Below, piece after piece: positions 1 through 8,658 of a DNA stretch of 64,000 nucleotides; within the stretch, counting starts at the first letter, position 1; each line of letters begins with the position of its first letter. The notes under the pieces are model-generated. The model was not told the origin of the DNA, did no database searches, and saw only the letters and a list, made by a program, of their open reading frames with translations. The stretch lies in contig CANMEQ010000001.1 in NCBI GenBank assembly GCA_947497065.1, positions 324,208 to 388,207 of the forward strand. The letters are read 5' to 3'. This stretch comes from an uncultured Paracoccaceae bacterium (GTDB lineage Bacteria; Pseudomonadota; Alphaproteobacteria; Rhodobacterales; Rhodobacteraceae). Both the position numbers and the translations under genes were made by a program.

Positions 1-460
1 GGCCGATCAGGATACGGAATGCGGCACTGTCGCCCAGCATATCCATCGGGCCAACGTCTGAGCGTTTGAGTTCGATATTCTCGCGGCGCAGGCGGCTGGT
101 TTCCATGGCGCGGCGGATAACGACCATCAACTGGTCGATATTAAAGGGTTTTTCGATGAAGTCGTAGGCGCCCTGCTTGATTGCTGCCACGGCGATTTCG
201 ATATTCCCGTGCCCGGAAATAATGACCACCGGAACCTCTGGGTGTTCTTTTTTGACGTGTTTCAGGATGTCGATCCCGTCCATCCGGCTGTCTTTGAGCC
301 AGATATCCAAGATCATCAACGCTGGCGGTTCCTTGTCGATTTGCGCCATGCATTCATCGGATGTGCCTGCAAGACGGGTGGAAAACCCCTCATCTTTCAG
401 GATGTCAGAGATCAGTTCGCGAATGTCGCGCTCATCGTCGGTAATCAGAATATCGCCCAT
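1..460 (-). CDS. ntrX: NtrX, nitrogen response regulator (3' part outside window)
   Basis: This is the N-terminal 153 residues of a response regulator; the rest lies beyond the window edge. A receiver domain is visible: the acidic cluster ITDDE at residues 6-10, phosphoacceptor Asp52 in LMILDIW, and the conserved Lys in YDFIEKPF. The start of the linker to an AAA+ domain follows (about residues 120-153). NtrX is known as the partner of the membrane kinase NtrY, and here it begins 7 bases after the ntrY stop, so the two are surely co-transcribed. The ATG at 460 gives the expected short N-terminus. Family members have about 460 residues with AAA+ and Fis-type HTH domains, which cannot be checked here. 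Confidence 0.93.
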   Translation of the reverse strand, partial: MGDILITDDERDIRELISDILKDEGFSTRLAGTSDECMAQIDKEPPALMILDIWLKDSRMDGIDILKHVKKEHPEVPVVIISGHGNIEIAVAAIKQGAYDFIEKPFNIDQLMVVIRRAMETSRLRRENIELKRSDVGPMDMLGDSAAFRILIG

Positions 461-467
461 GTGAACC

Positions 468-2741
468 TCATGCAGTTACTTTACTCAGCGCATTTGCTGC
501 GCTGTCTATTGGAATTTGAATGACAGCCATTGCGCCAAAATGGTCGTCGTCATCAAAGGCGGGTGCGTCTTTTAACGTGAGTGTCCCGCCATGTTCGTCG
601 ATGATTTTCTTTACGATTGGTAGCCCAAGCCCCGTGCCTTTGTCGCGTGTCGTTACGTAAGGCTCGAACAGCTTGGCTCGATCTTCTGGAAGACCGATGC
701 CGTTGTCTGCGATCGTGATTTCGGCCAGATCCGCTGTGGATGTCATGCGCACCTTGACTTGCCCGGTGCGGGTGTCATCAGGGTTCTTTATGCCATATGT
801 TTCAATAGCTTCACCGGCGTTTTTAATTAAGTTGGTCAAGGCCTGCGACATCATTGTGCTGTCAAGGTTTGCCCAAACCGACGTCGATGGTAGATCAAGA
901 TCGAAGTCCACGTCTGGCTGGCCTGCGGTTTGCAGCGTGACCGCATCGCGCAGGATCTCTGTGATATCATGCATGTGTCGATCGGGTTCGGGCATGCGTG
1001 CAAATTTTGAAAACTCATCAACAATGCGCCGCAAGTCATTGGTTTGGCGGACAATAACATCCGTCAGCTGGGCTAGTGTTTCATGATCCTCAATGGCGCG
1101 GTATTTCCGTTTGATGCGCTCTGCGGACAGCTGGATTGGGGTGAGCGGATTTTTGATTTCATGGGCGATGCGGCGTGCGACGTCGCCCCATGCGGCCATC
1201 CGTTGGGCCGAGACAAGGTCGGTCACGTCTTCAAAGGCGATCACGTAGCCTTCGAGCGCGCCATCGTCGCGCACGCGGTGGGACATGCGGACCAAAAGGC
1301 TTTCTTGTTTGCCGCTGCGCACCAAATCGACCTGCCCCTGGGCAACGGATTTTTCGCCTGTGGTGATTTCATCGAACAAGGTGACGAATTCGGGGACTGA
1401 GATTGCCAGCGCTTGATGTTCGTTGCCTTCGACGTCGAGCAGCCGTTGGGCGGATTTGTTGACGAATGTCACGCGGCCCTGTTCATCGAGCCCTACAACG
1501 CCCGATGAGACGGAGGACAAAACACTGTCGAACAATCTGCGGCGGCGTTCGATTTGGCGGGTGTTGTCGAGCAGTTCTTCGCGCTGATCCCGCAGTTGTG
1601 CGGTCATTTGGTTGAAGTAGCGGCCAAGTTGGGCGATCTCGTCTTCGCCGTCTTCTTCGCGGACGCGCACGGACAGGTCACCGGCACCGACGCGCTGAGA
1701 GGCGCCGACCAGCCGCCCGATGGGGCGCGACAGACGTTCGGCGAACCAAAGGCCGACCCAGACCGCGGCGATGATCAAAATCAACGCAAAGCCCAAGTAA
1801 ATCAGGCCAAATTCAAACAAAACACGCCCGCGTTCGTTTTCCAATTGGCCGTAGAGCGCGACGGTTTCTTGGGTGTCGTCAAGCAAGGCCAAAATCTCGC
1901 CGTCGACTTCGCGGGTCACGTAGAGGTATTTGTCTGGGAAGGCTTCGAGGGGGATGAGCGCGCGGAATTCGTTGTTTGTCCAGTCTTCGATCACCAAGAT
2001 GCCCAACTGGCGGGCGCGGACCAGATCCTCGGCTGTTGGTTGTTCGAAGTAGAATTCATACGAGCGATCGCCACGCACCCAGATTTCGCCCATGCCGTCG
2101 ATGACGAACACTTCGGTCAGGCCCCGCTCGATCTGCGGCTGGACCCGTTCGAGAGCTTGGCGCACCTCGCCCCGCTCCATGAAGAAGGTTTGCAGACGTT
2201 CGGTGTTGAGGTAGCCCGCCAAGGCTTGGCCGTCGCGGGCGACCTCTTGGCGGTGTTCGTCTTCGTAGGCTTCTGCGGCGGACAAAGAGTTGCCCACAAC
2301 ATCGCGGACCCGTTCGGAAAACCAGCCTTCGAGGCCGATGTTGATGGTGAGCACGGCAAAAATCGCCACGGCGACTGTGGGGATCAGCGCCAAGAGGCCG
2401 AAAACGCCGGTGAGACGGAGGTGAAGCCGTGACCCTGCTGATTTGGCGCGCCGTGCGGCGACCATCGTGAACACGCGAGAGGCCACGAGGGAGGCGATGA
2501 TCAAGACGTAGATGATGTCGGCCAGCAAAATCAGGCGCAGGATTTCTGTCCGGCCCGTTTGATCGAGCGGTCTGAGCGCCGAGATCGTCAGCAAAATCAA
2601 GATGGGCGCAAGCAAGACCAACACGATCGTCGAGGCGTTTCGCACGCTTCGCCGTTTGCGCCAGCGTGAAAACGCAGACATGTTGATGCCCAAAAGGGAT
2701 CGCTGCACGCGAAAAGCCCCCAATTCAAAGGGCTTGCGCAT
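468..2741 (-). CDS. ntrY: NtrY, membrane nitrogen sensor histidine kinase
   Basis: A 757-residue sensor kinase. Hydrophobic segments near residues 40-120 and again near 305-330 flank a periplasmic region of about 180 residues. They are followed by a HAMP linker (LSRPIGRLVGASQRVGAGDL), a PAS domain (about 400-500), a HisKA domain with the H-box [12 protein letters not shown], and a HATPase_c domain with the N-box NLIKNAGEA and G-boxes ending in KGTGLGLPIVKK. It phosphorylates NtrX, whose gene follows after 7 bases. In other alphaproteobacteria NtrYX responds to nitrogen and redox state. An internal ATG at 2681 (MSAFSRW) is a possible alternative start; the first ATG at 2741 is used here. It lies downstream of ntrC across a 79-base gap holding a perfect hairpin. 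Confidence 0.95.
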   Translation of the reverse strand: MRKPFELGAFRVQRSLLGINMSAFSRWRKRRSVRNASTIVLVLLAPILILLTISALRPLDQTGRTEILRLILLADIIYVLIIASLVASRVFTMVAARRAKSAGSRLHLRLTGVFGLLALIPTVAVAIFAVLTINIGLEGWFSERVRDVVGNSLSAAEAYEDEHRQEVARDGQALAGYLNTERLQTFFMERGEVRQALERVQPQIERGLTEVFVIDGMGEIWVRGDRSYEFYFEQPTAEDLVRARQLGILVIEDWTNNEFRALIPLEAFPDKYLYVTREVDGEILALLDDTQETVALYGQLENERGRVLFEFGLIYLGFALILIIAAVWVGLWFAERLSRPIGRLVGASQRVGAGDLSVRVREEDGEDEIAQLGRYFNQMTAQLRDQREELLDNTRQIERRRRLFDSVLSSVSSGVVGLDEQGRVTFVNKSAQRLLDVEGNEHQALAISVPEFVTLFDEITTGEKSVAQGQVDLVRSGKQESLLVRMSHRVRDDGALEGYVIAFEDVTDLVSAQRMAAWGDVARRIAHEIKNPLTPIQLSAERIKRKYRAIEDHETLAQLTDVIVRQTNDLRRIVDEFSKFARMPEPDRHMHDITEILRDAVTLQTAGQPDVDFDLDLPSTSVWANLDSTMMSQALTNLIKNAGEAIETYGIKNPDDTRTGQVKVRMTSTADLAEITIADNGIGLPEDRAKLFEPYVTTRDKGTGLGLPIVKKIIDEHGGTLTLKDAPAFDDDDHFGAMAVIQIPIDSAANALSKVTA

Positions 2742-2778
2742 AGTTATGCGTCGCCCACCGCCTGTTTATGTGGTCCTG

Positions 2779-2799
2779 CTTTGAACGACGTGTTCAAAG
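2779..2799 (-). promoter_or_regulatory. Perfect hairpin between ntrC and ntrY
   Basis: An inverted repeat with 8-base arms (CTTTGAAC and GTTCAAAG) and a 5-base loop lies in the 79-base gap between the ntrC stop and the ntrY start. A partly paired outer stem (GTGG and CCAC) extends it. No T-run follows it on the minus strand, so it does not look like an ordinary terminator. Stabilisation of the upstream mRNA, a processing site or partial attenuation between ntrBC and ntrYX are inferences. Confidence 0.45.
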
Positions 2800-2820
2800 G
2801 GCCACGGTTATGTTGCTCTT

Positions 2821-4179
2821 TTACATCAACTTGCGGCGGCGTGTCACGTGAATATCCAGATCTGTGATCTTTTTTCGCAAGGTATTGCGGTTGATCCCGA
2901 GGAGTTCGGCACATTTAGCTTGGTTGCCGGAGGTGGCGTCCAGCGCAATTTCGAGCAGCGGCGCTTCGACTTCGCGCAAAATACGTTGGTACAGGCCCGG
3001 TGGCGGGAGCATGCCGCCATGCAGATCGAAATACCGTTTCAGATGCTGTGCGACCGACCCGGACAATTTGTCGGAGCTGCCGGTTTGAAGCGGCTCGACA
3101 GCCGGTTGCGAGCCCAAGACCTGTTCGACTTCTGTGCGGTGAATTTCCTCGGTTCCGGCTGTGACGACCAACCGGCGCACGACGTTTTCAAGCTGGCGCA
3201 CATTGCCCGGCCAGGTGTAGGCGCGCACCAGATCGATGGCGGAGCTGGCAAGGCGGCGCGCTGGGGCGCCTTCGCGCTCGGTGCGGGCCAAGAAATGTTC
3301 GGCCAAGAGCGGGATATCGTCGACGCGGTCCCGCAAGGGCGGCACGGTGATCGTGACCCCGGCGAGGCGGTAGTAGAGATCTTCGCGCACGCGGCCTTCT
3401 TCCAGGGCTTCGAGAAGATCTGAGCGAGATGTGGCCATGATACGTGGGGCCGTGTCGCCCAAGGCGTCGAGCATTCGCACGATGCGGGCTTGGGTTTCCA
3501 TGGGCAAATCGCCGACTTCGTCGAAGACCAAAGAGCCGCCTTTGGCCCGTGCGAGCAGTGTTGATGGGCCATCCATGCCTTCGAGGTCGGCAGCGGAGGC
3601 CACGACAAATGGCAAGGAACGCCGGTCTGAGAAATCGTGGATCGCGCGGGCGATCAGGCTTTTTCCTGTGCCGCTTTCGCCGGTGACGAGCACGGACAGC
3701 GGTGTGTTCATCACGCGGGCGACCAATCGGTAGAGCGCTTGCATGGCGGCGGTGCGACCCACCAAAGGCAGATCGCCGTTTTCAGGCTCATCCGCGCGCG
3801 GTGCAGGTGCTCGGTGTTTGATTTCCAAGGCGCGCGCGGCCCGTTTCATCAGGTCTGGCAGGTCGAACGGTTTAGGCAGGTAATCGTAGGCGTTGGCCTC
3901 GGCGGCCTGAATGGCCGTCATGATTGTGTTTTGGGCTGAGATCACAATGACGGGCAAACCTGGGCGGGCCTCTGCGATTTTAGGCAATTGGTCCAGCCCG
4001 TTTCCGTCGGGCATGACGACATCTGAAATGACCAGATCGCCTTTGCCCTCTTCGACCCAACGCATCAGCGTCACGAGTGAGGATGTCGCGTGGACCTTGC
4101 AGCCTGCGCGCGTCAGGGCTTGGGTGAGGACCGTTCGGATCGTGCGGTCATCATCAGCGACCAATACTGTTCCGTCCAT
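2821..4179 (-). CDS. ntrC: NtrC, nitrogen response regulator lacking GAFTGA
   Basis: A 452-residue regulator: receiver domain with Asp53 (LVISDVVMP), AAA+ domain with Walker A GESGTGKS at 167-174 and Walker B LVFDEVGD at 217-224, and a C-terminal Fis-type helix-turn-helix ([20 protein letters not shown]). Between Walker A and Walker B only about 40 residues remain, and the ELFGHEKGAFTGA stretch that contacts sigma-54 is absent. Rhodobacter capsulatus NtrC is known to lack this loop and to act with the housekeeping polymerase, so the same mode is inferred here. The ntrB stop and ntrC start overlap as TAATG, implying translational coupling. It controls nitrogen-assimilation genes when phosphorylated by NtrB. 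Confidence 0.95.
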   Translation of the reverse strand: MDGTVLVADDDRTIRTVLTQALTRAGCKVHATSSLVTLMRWVEEGKGDLVISDVVMPDGNGLDQLPKIAEARPGLPVIVISAQNTIMTAIQAAEANAYDYLPKPFDLPDLMKRAARALEIKHRAPAPRADEPENGDLPLVGRTAAMQALYRLVARVMNTPLSVLVTGESGTGKSLIARAIHDFSDRRSLPFVVASAADLEGMDGPSTLLARAKGGSLVFDEVGDLPMETQARIVRMLDALGDTAPRIMATSRSDLLEALEEGRVREDLYYRLAGVTITVPPLRDRVDDIPLLAEHFLARTEREGAPARRLASSAIDLVRAYTWPGNVRQLENVVRRLVVTAGTEEIHRTEVEQVLGSQPAVEPLQTGSSDKLSGSVAQHLKRYFDLHGGMLPPPGLYQRILREVEAPLLEIALDATSGNQAKCAELLGINRNTLRKKITDLDIHVTRRRKLM

Positions 4180-5243
4180 TATTTGTCTCCGTCGTAGTCT
4201 TTAGGCACTGTCGGGAGGGACACACGGAACACCGTGCGGCCCGGAATGGATTCAACTGAGATCCACCCTCCGACATCTGCGATCAATTTGCTGACAAGCG
4301 CGAGGCCGAGCCCCGTGCCGTTTTCTTTGCCAGATATGAAAGGTTCAAACACATCTGATGCAATTTCTTTGGGCAGACCGGGGCCATCGTCGATGATCTC
4401 GATCTGGAGCGGCAAGCGGGCCGCGCTGCCGTCTTCGCGTTGCAGGCGCAAGGACGTGTCGTAGAAGGTATGTAGTGTGATCGAGCCGCCCGGCCCGCCC
4501 GCTTCGGATGCGTTTTTCAAAAGGTTCAAGAAGACCTGCAACAGCTGGTCGGCATCGGCGAATGTGGGAGGCAAGGATGGATCGTAGTCTTCGATCATCA
4601 TCATATGCGCGCCAAATCCGACCGAGGCGGACTGGCGGGCACGGTCTAACACGTCGTGGATGTTCACGGGTACTTTTTTGGGCGGTTGCAGGTTGCCGAA
4701 TTGTTCGACCTGTTCCAGCAACTTCACGATCCGGCGGGATTCTTCCACGATCAGGTCTGTCATTTCGCGGTCGCCGTTGGACAGGGTCATGGACAGCAAT
4801 TGTGCCGCCCCTGTGATGCCGGCCAGCGGGTTTTTGATTTCATGGGCCAACATTTCCGCCATGCCGATGGCGGATCGGGCCGCGCGCACAGATTGAGCGG
4901 ATTTGGTGAGACGTGCGGCCATTTCACGTGGCTCGAAAATCATCAACATTTGATCGCCCCCATCGAGGAGCGGCGCAAACTGGATGTTGCATTGCAGCGG
5001 TGCGCGTTCGCCGCTGCTGACATCGACATCATTCACAAACAGCGACGACCGGTTTTTAGTTGCGCGCATGAAGGCGTTTTCGATGGGCGCGTCGATCATC
5101 ACCTTGTCCCAGAGCGGCGCGCCCTTCAGGGATTTTGCGGAGAGGTTCAAAAAGCTTTCGGCGGCGGGATTGCTGTCGGCGATGGTGTCATCGGCGTTGA
5201 GCAGAAGCGCGGGCACCGGCAAGGAGTTCCAGAGCGCGTTCAT
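4179..5243 (-). CDS. ntrB: NtrB, cytosolic nitrogen sensor kinase/phosphatase
   Basis: A 354-residue soluble histidine kinase: N-terminal PAS domain (about 1-110, [18 protein letters not shown]), HisKA with H-box [20 protein letters not shown], and HATPase_c with N-box LLKNASEA and G-box [13 protein letters not shown]. There are no membrane segments. NtrB phosphorylates or dephosphorylates NtrC under control of PII proteins. The ATG at 5243 overlaps the dusB stop as ATGA and is preferred to the GTG at 5252. The TAA overlaps the ntrC ATG. The order dusB(nifR3)-ntrB-ntrC matches the classical Rhodobacter operon. Confidence 0.95.
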   Translation of the reverse strand: MNALWNSLPVPALLLNADDTIADSNPAAESFLNLSAKSLKGAPLWDKVMIDAPIENAFMRATKNRSSLFVNDVDVSSGERAPLQCNIQFAPLLDGGDQMLMIFEPREMAARLTKSAQSVRAARSAIGMAEMLAHEIKNPLAGITGAAQLLSMTLSNGDREMTDLIVEESRRIVKLLEQVEQFGNLQPPKKVPVNIHDVLDRARQSASVGFGAHMMMIEDYDPSLPPTFADADQLLQVFLNLLKNASEAGGPGGSITLHTFYDTSLRLQREDGSAARLPLQIEIIDDGPGLPKEIASDVFEPFISGKENGTGLGLALVSKLIADVGGWISVESIPGRTVFRVSLPTVPKDYDGDK

Positions 5244-6217
5244 GCCGCACACGTTTCAGCAAGCGCATCTGGGAGGAGCGTGAGCACCTTGGCCGGGTCT
5301 CGCTCAGTCAGCACGGCTTTGCGCAAAGCAGGCTCAGGGCCTGTTTGATCCATGTACCAGCCCAAGTGTTTGCGGGCGACTTTGCTGCCCAGCTCTTTTC
5401 CATAAAACATTAGCATGTCTTCGTAATGTCCACAGGTCATCTCCAAGAAGTCGTGGCCAGTGGGGGCTGGCTGTATGGGGTGTCCGGCCAGGCCGCAGGT
5501 GACATCGCGCAAAATCCAAGGGCGGCCTTGTGCGCCGCGCCCGATCATCACGCCATCTGCGTCTGACGCGGCGAGCGCCGATTTGGCCGTTTGCGTATTT
5601 ATAATGTCGCCATTGGCGATCACCGGGATTTCAACCGCGTCTTTGACGGCCTTGATCGCCTGCCAATCGGCGTGGCCTTTGTAGAATTGGCACCGTGTTC
5701 GGCCATGAATAACGATCCGTTTAATGCCGGCGGCTTCGGCGCGCACGGCCAGTTCGGGGGCATTCATCAAATCATCATCCCAGCCCAACCGTGTTTTCAG
5801 CGTGACCGGAATATCTACGGCGTCCACGACCGCGTCGATCAGCGTCAGCGCATGATCCAGATCGCGCAGCAAGGCAGAGCCGGAATACCCGTTCGTGACC
5901 TTTTTGGCGGGGCAGCCCATGTTGATATCGATCATGGCCGCGCCATTGCCCGCGACGGTGCGTGCGGCCTCAGCCATCCAATAGGCATCGCGTCCCGCCA
6001 ATTGCACGGCTGTGTTTGTTTCATCAAAACCCAGTTCGGCTTTTTCCCGCACACCCGGTTTCGCCTGCACCATTTCCTGGCTGGCGACCATCTCTGACAC
6101 CACCCAATCCGCGCCGAAAGAGGCGACCAGACGCCGAAACGGCAGGTCGGTGATGCCTGCTAATGGGGCAAGTGCGACGGGCGTATTGGTTGAATTTAAG
6201 ACAGCGGACGTTTTCAT
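5240..6217 (-). CDS. dusB: tRNA-dihydrouridine synthase DusB (NifR3)
   Basis: A 325-residue flavoprotein that reduces uridine to dihydrouridine in tRNA with FMN and NADPH. The TIM-barrel core carries the family signature near residues 98-115 (MIDINMGCPAKKVTNGYSG), with the catalytic Cys in NMGCPAKK, then LKTRLGWDD, HGRTRCQFYKG and GDI/GVMIGRGAQGRPW for FMN phosphate binding. It is the first gene of the dusB-ntrB-ntrC string, the arrangement in which it was named nifR3 in Rhodobacter. Overlap with ntrB is 4 bases (ATGA). It is divergent from ispDF across a 160-base spacer with a perfect inverted repeat. Confidence 0.95.
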   Translation of the reverse strand: MKTSAVLNSTNTPVALAPLAGITDLPFRRLVASFGADWVVSEMVASQEMVQAKPGVREKAELGFDETNTAVQLAGRDAYWMAEAARTVAGNGAAMIDINMGCPAKKVTNGYSGSALLRDLDHALTLIDAVVDAVDIPVTLKTRLGWDDDLMNAPELAVRAEAAGIKRIVIHGRTRCQFYKGHADWQAIKAVKDAVEIPVIANGDIINTQTAKSALAASDADGVMIGRGAQGRPWILRDVTCGLAGHPIQPAPTGHDFLEMTCGHYEDMLMFYGKELGSKVARKHLGWYMDQTGPEPALRKAVLTERDPAKVLTLLPDALAETCAA

Positions 6218-6280
6218 GCTGAATAATTAGACTGAGCCTTCGGGAGTGGCAATGAAAAGGCGTTGAATTAATAGGCGGAT

Positions 6281-6319
6281 GGTGGCTTGTGCTTAATTTT
6301 TAATCAAATACAAGCCACC
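6281..6319. promoter_or_regulatory. 10-bp inverted repeat in the dusB/ispDF divergent spacer
   Basis: Perfect arms GGTGGCTTGT (6281-6290) and ACAAGCCACC (6310-6319) are separated by 19 bases, mostly A/T. They lie between the divergent starts of dusB (6217) and ispDF (6378). Position and symmetry fit an operator for one or both promoters, or a hairpin in the ispDF leader. It does not match the NtrC consensus (TGCACC-N5-GGTGCA), so a nitrogen role is not supported. Confidence 0.4.
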
Positions 6320-6377
6320 CCTTCCGATTGGGCCTGTCACTGGCTAGAACGTTTGAAGTGAAACCAAGGATAGCTGA

Positions 6378-7520
6378 ATGAAAACCGCAGCCATTATCGT
6401 TGCCGCAGGGCGTGGCACCCGTGCGGGGGGCGATCTGCCAAAGCAATGGCACACCATCGCGGGACAAAGTGTTCTTGGGCATACGTTGGACGCCTTTGCG
6501 CGCCACCCTGCGATTGACGAGATTATTTTGGTTGTGGCGCAGGCCGACATGGACTTGGTAGAGCGCCATGGATTTCAACAGCGTGCCCGCATTGTGCTGG
6601 GCGGTGCTGAGCGATCTGCGTCGGTTCAAGCGGGGCTGGGCGTGACGGATGCGGACCGCGTTTTGATCCACGACGGCGCGCGGTGCTGCGTGTCGGCGGA
6701 TGTGATTGACCGTGTTTTGAGCGCGCTTGTTAAGAGTGTTGCCGCGGCCCCTGCTCTTGCCGTGACCGATGCGCTTTGGACCGGTGATGCGGGGCATGTG
6801 ACCGGCGTGCAAGATCGCAACGGATTGTTTCGTGCGCAGACCCCGCAAGGGTTTTCGTGTGCCGCGATCCGCGATGCTCATGCGGCGTTCGGTGCCGGAA
6901 GCGCGGATGATGTTGAGGTCGCGCGCCGTGCGGGCCTGCCTGTTGCAATTGTCGAAGGCGATGAGGCCAATCTAAAAATAACACTGCCTGCGGATTTCGC
7001 GCGGGCTGAGGCGTATCTTGCCTCTCAACCGGAGACTGGGATGGATATTAGGACGGGTAACGGATTTGACGTGCACCGATTTGGGCCGGGCGATCATGTG
7101 ACATTGTGTGGGGTCGATGTGCCCCATTCGCGCGGGTTGCAGGGCCATTCGGATGCGGATGTGGGCATGCACACGGTGACGGATGCGATTTATGGCGCCC
7201 TGTGCCGTGGGGATATTGGCCAGCATTTCCCGCCGAGCGACCCACAGTGGAAAGGCGCCGCGAGCGAGATTTTCCTGAAACACGCCTGCGATTTAGCGCG
7301 CGAGATGGGCTATACGCTGACCCATATGGATTGCACGTTAATCTGCGAGTTTCCAAAGATCGGGCCGGTCGCGTTGCAGATGCGCGAAAAGATGGCCGAA
7401 ATCATGGCGCTGGATATGGACCGTGTTAGCGTGAAGGCCACGACATCTGAACGGCTGGGGTTTACGGGCCGTGGTGAGGGGATTGCGGCTATGGCGACAG
7501 TTACATTGGTGAAGCTATGA
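6378..7520 (+). CDS. ispDF: Bifunctional IspD/IspF (MEP isoprenoid pathway)
   Basis: A 380-residue fusion. Residues 1 to about 220 are IspD (4-diphosphocytidyl-2-C-methyl-D-erythritol synthase): the CTP-binding loop [12 protein letters not shown], then HDGARCCV. Residues from about 222 are IspF (2-C-methyl-D-erythritol 2,4-cyclodiphosphate synthase), starting at the metal-binding DVHRF with GHSDADV, HFPPSDP and the [15 protein letters not shown] end motif. The fused enzyme catalyses steps 3 and 5 of the MEP route to IPP/DMAPP. The fusion is usual in alphaproteobacteria. It is the first gene of an overlapping ispDF-pgpA-cinA string; the stop overlaps the pgpA ATG by 4 bases. Confidence 0.96.
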   Translation: MKTAAIIVAAGRGTRAGGDLPKQWHTIAGQSVLGHTLDAFARHPAIDEIILVVAQADMDLVERHGFQQRARIVLGGAERSASVQAGLGVTDADRVLIHDGARCCVSADVIDRVLSALVKSVAAAPALAVTDALWTGDAGHVTGVQDRNGLFRAQTPQGFSCAAIRDAHAAFGAGSADDVEVARRAGLPVAIVEGDEANLKITLPADFARAEAYLASQPETGMDIRTGNGFDVHRFGPGDHVTLCGVDVPHSRGLQGHSDADVGMHTVTDAIYGALCRGDIGQHFPPSDPQWKGAASEIFLKHACDLAREMGYTLTHMDCTLICEFPKIGPVALQMREKMAEIMALDMDRVSVKATTSERLGFTGRGEGIAAMATVTLVKL

Positions 7521-8032
7521 ATATTCAGGCGGTGAAGCAACGCTGGGCGACGATCACGGCGACGGTGTTTTATGTGGGCTATATGAAGCCTGCGCCGGGC
7601 ACTTGGGGGTCGTTGGCCGCCCTGCCCTTGGGTTGGTTGATCTATGAGATTGGCGGCGTCTGGCTGTTCGCAGTGGCCATCGCGCTGGGGTACGCCAAGG
7701 GGTATGTCGCGACGAAGGTGATGACCGAAGGCGCCGACAATCATGATCCGTCCGAGATTGTGATCGACGAGGTCGTGGGCCAATGGATCGCGCTGCTTCC
7801 GGTTTTGGTGGGGGCGGCCCATGCGGGCGTGTCTGTTTTCGAGCTTTGGCCCGGTTGGCTGGCTGCATTTGCGCTGTTTCGTCTGTTCGACATCACGAAA
7901 CCCGGCCCCGTTGGCTGGGCCGATCGCAAAGACAATGCGACCGGCGTGATGTTGGATGATGTGATCGCGGGTATTTTGGCGGCGATCTGCGTTTTGGTCA
8001 TGGCGGGGCTTTGGCACGGGGTGCTGTCGTGA
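7517..8032 (+). CDS. pgpA: Phosphatidylglycerophosphatase A
   Basis: A 171-residue inner-membrane enzyme that dephosphorylates phosphatidylglycerol phosphate in phospholipid synthesis. Family motifs are visible: [16 protein letters not shown] near the N-terminus, [11 protein letters not shown] with conserved acidic residues, and [17 protein letters not shown]. Hydrophobic segments surround these motifs. It overlaps ispDF by 4 bases (ATGA) and the following cinA by 4 bases (GTGA), so the three genes are almost certainly one transcript. Confidence 0.93.
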   Translation: MNIQAVKQRWATITATVFYVGYMKPAPGTWGSLAALPLGWLIYEIGGVWLFAVAIALGYAKGYVATKVMTEGADNHDPSEIVIDEVVGQWIALLPVLVGAAHAGVSVFELWPGWLAAFALFRLFDITKPGPVGWADRKDNATGVMLDDVIAGILAAICVLVMAGLWHGVLS

Positions 8033-8502
8033 CGTCTGCTGCACGTTTGGTTGAGGTGTTGCGAGACAAGGGGTTGGTTTTGGCCACGGCGGAAAGCTGC
8101 ACGGCGGGTCTGATATCGGCGGCTGTGACGGATGTTGCAGGATCGTCTGCTGTGTTTGACCGTGGCTTTGTCACCTATTCCAATGCGGCCAAAATTCAGA
8201 TGCTGGGCGTCGATGAAGGGCTGATCGCGGCCCATGGGGCTGTGTCCGAAGAGGTTGCGGAGGTAATGGCTTTGGGGGCGTTGGATCGCTCCGATGCGGA
8301 TATCGCGATTTCGGTGACAGGCATCGCTGGGCCTGGTGGCTCTGAGCACAAGCCCGAGGGGCGCGTGTGTTTTGGGGTGGCTGGAGCGCGCGGTGTGCAT
8401 GTTGAAACGGTTGAATTTGGTGCCATCGGACGCGCGCAGGTGCGCAAGGCGACCGTCGATCACGCAATCGCGCTGCTTCTGGAGTGGGAGATGCACAAGT
8501 AG
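8029..8502 (+). CDS. cinA: CinA C-terminal type nicotinamide-nucleotide amidase
   Basis: A 157-residue stand-alone CinA C-terminal domain (PncC type), which deamidates nicotinamide mononucleotide in pyridine-nucleotide recycling. Motifs: [34 protein letters not shown] and [21 protein letters not shown] start at 8029 overlaps the pgpA TGA as GTGA and is preferred to an in-frame TTG at 8011. The N-terminal COG1058 domain of full-length CinA is absent, as is common in alphaproteobacteria. It is the last gene of the ispDF-pgpA-cinA string. Confidence 0.9.
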   Translation: MTSAARLVEVLRDKGLVLATAESCTAGLISAAVTDVAGSSAVFDRGFVTYSNAAKIQMLGVDEGLIAAHGAVSEEVAEVMALGALDRSDADIAISVTGIAGPGGSEHKPEGRVCFGVAGARGVHVETVEFGAIGRAQVRKATVDHAIALLLEWEMHK

Positions 8503-8658
8503 CCACATTTTGCATCAGATAGATTTTAAATCGCGTAAAATTATAGCAATTTAAATATTGCCCGATAAATATGCGGAAATAATCCCGCACGCCCCTTTTT
8601 TGATCGTCGCATAGCTGGATAAGCGGCGGCGGGAAAAAAATTGGGAAGGGACTCTCCT
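8503..8658 (+). promoter_or_regulatory. A/T-rich leader and promoter region of amtB
   Basis: This 156-base gap separates cinA from amtB. The section 8510-8580 is markedly A/T-rich compared with its surroundings, and a purine-rich ribosome-binding site (GGGAAGGG) lies just before the amtB ATG. I could not find a convincing sigma-54 site (GG-N10-GC), and the -10/-35 choices are ambiguous, so only the region is given. Confidence 0.35.

Noticed and set aside
1554-2432. A 292-codon open frame on the plus strand inside ntrY.
   Set aside because: It is antisense to a well-supported gene and rich in residues expected from reverse-reading GC-rich codons; no domain or start context supports it.
6281-6319. 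An NtrC-binding site in the dusB/ispDF spacer.
   Set aside because: The arms do not match TGCACC-N5-GGTGCA and the 19-base spacing is unlike it.
8009-8026. A TTGGCACG...GC stretch resembling a sigma-54 promoter before amtB.
   Set aside because: The GG to GC spacing is 8 instead of 10 and it lies inside the coding end of pgpA, 630 bases from amtB.
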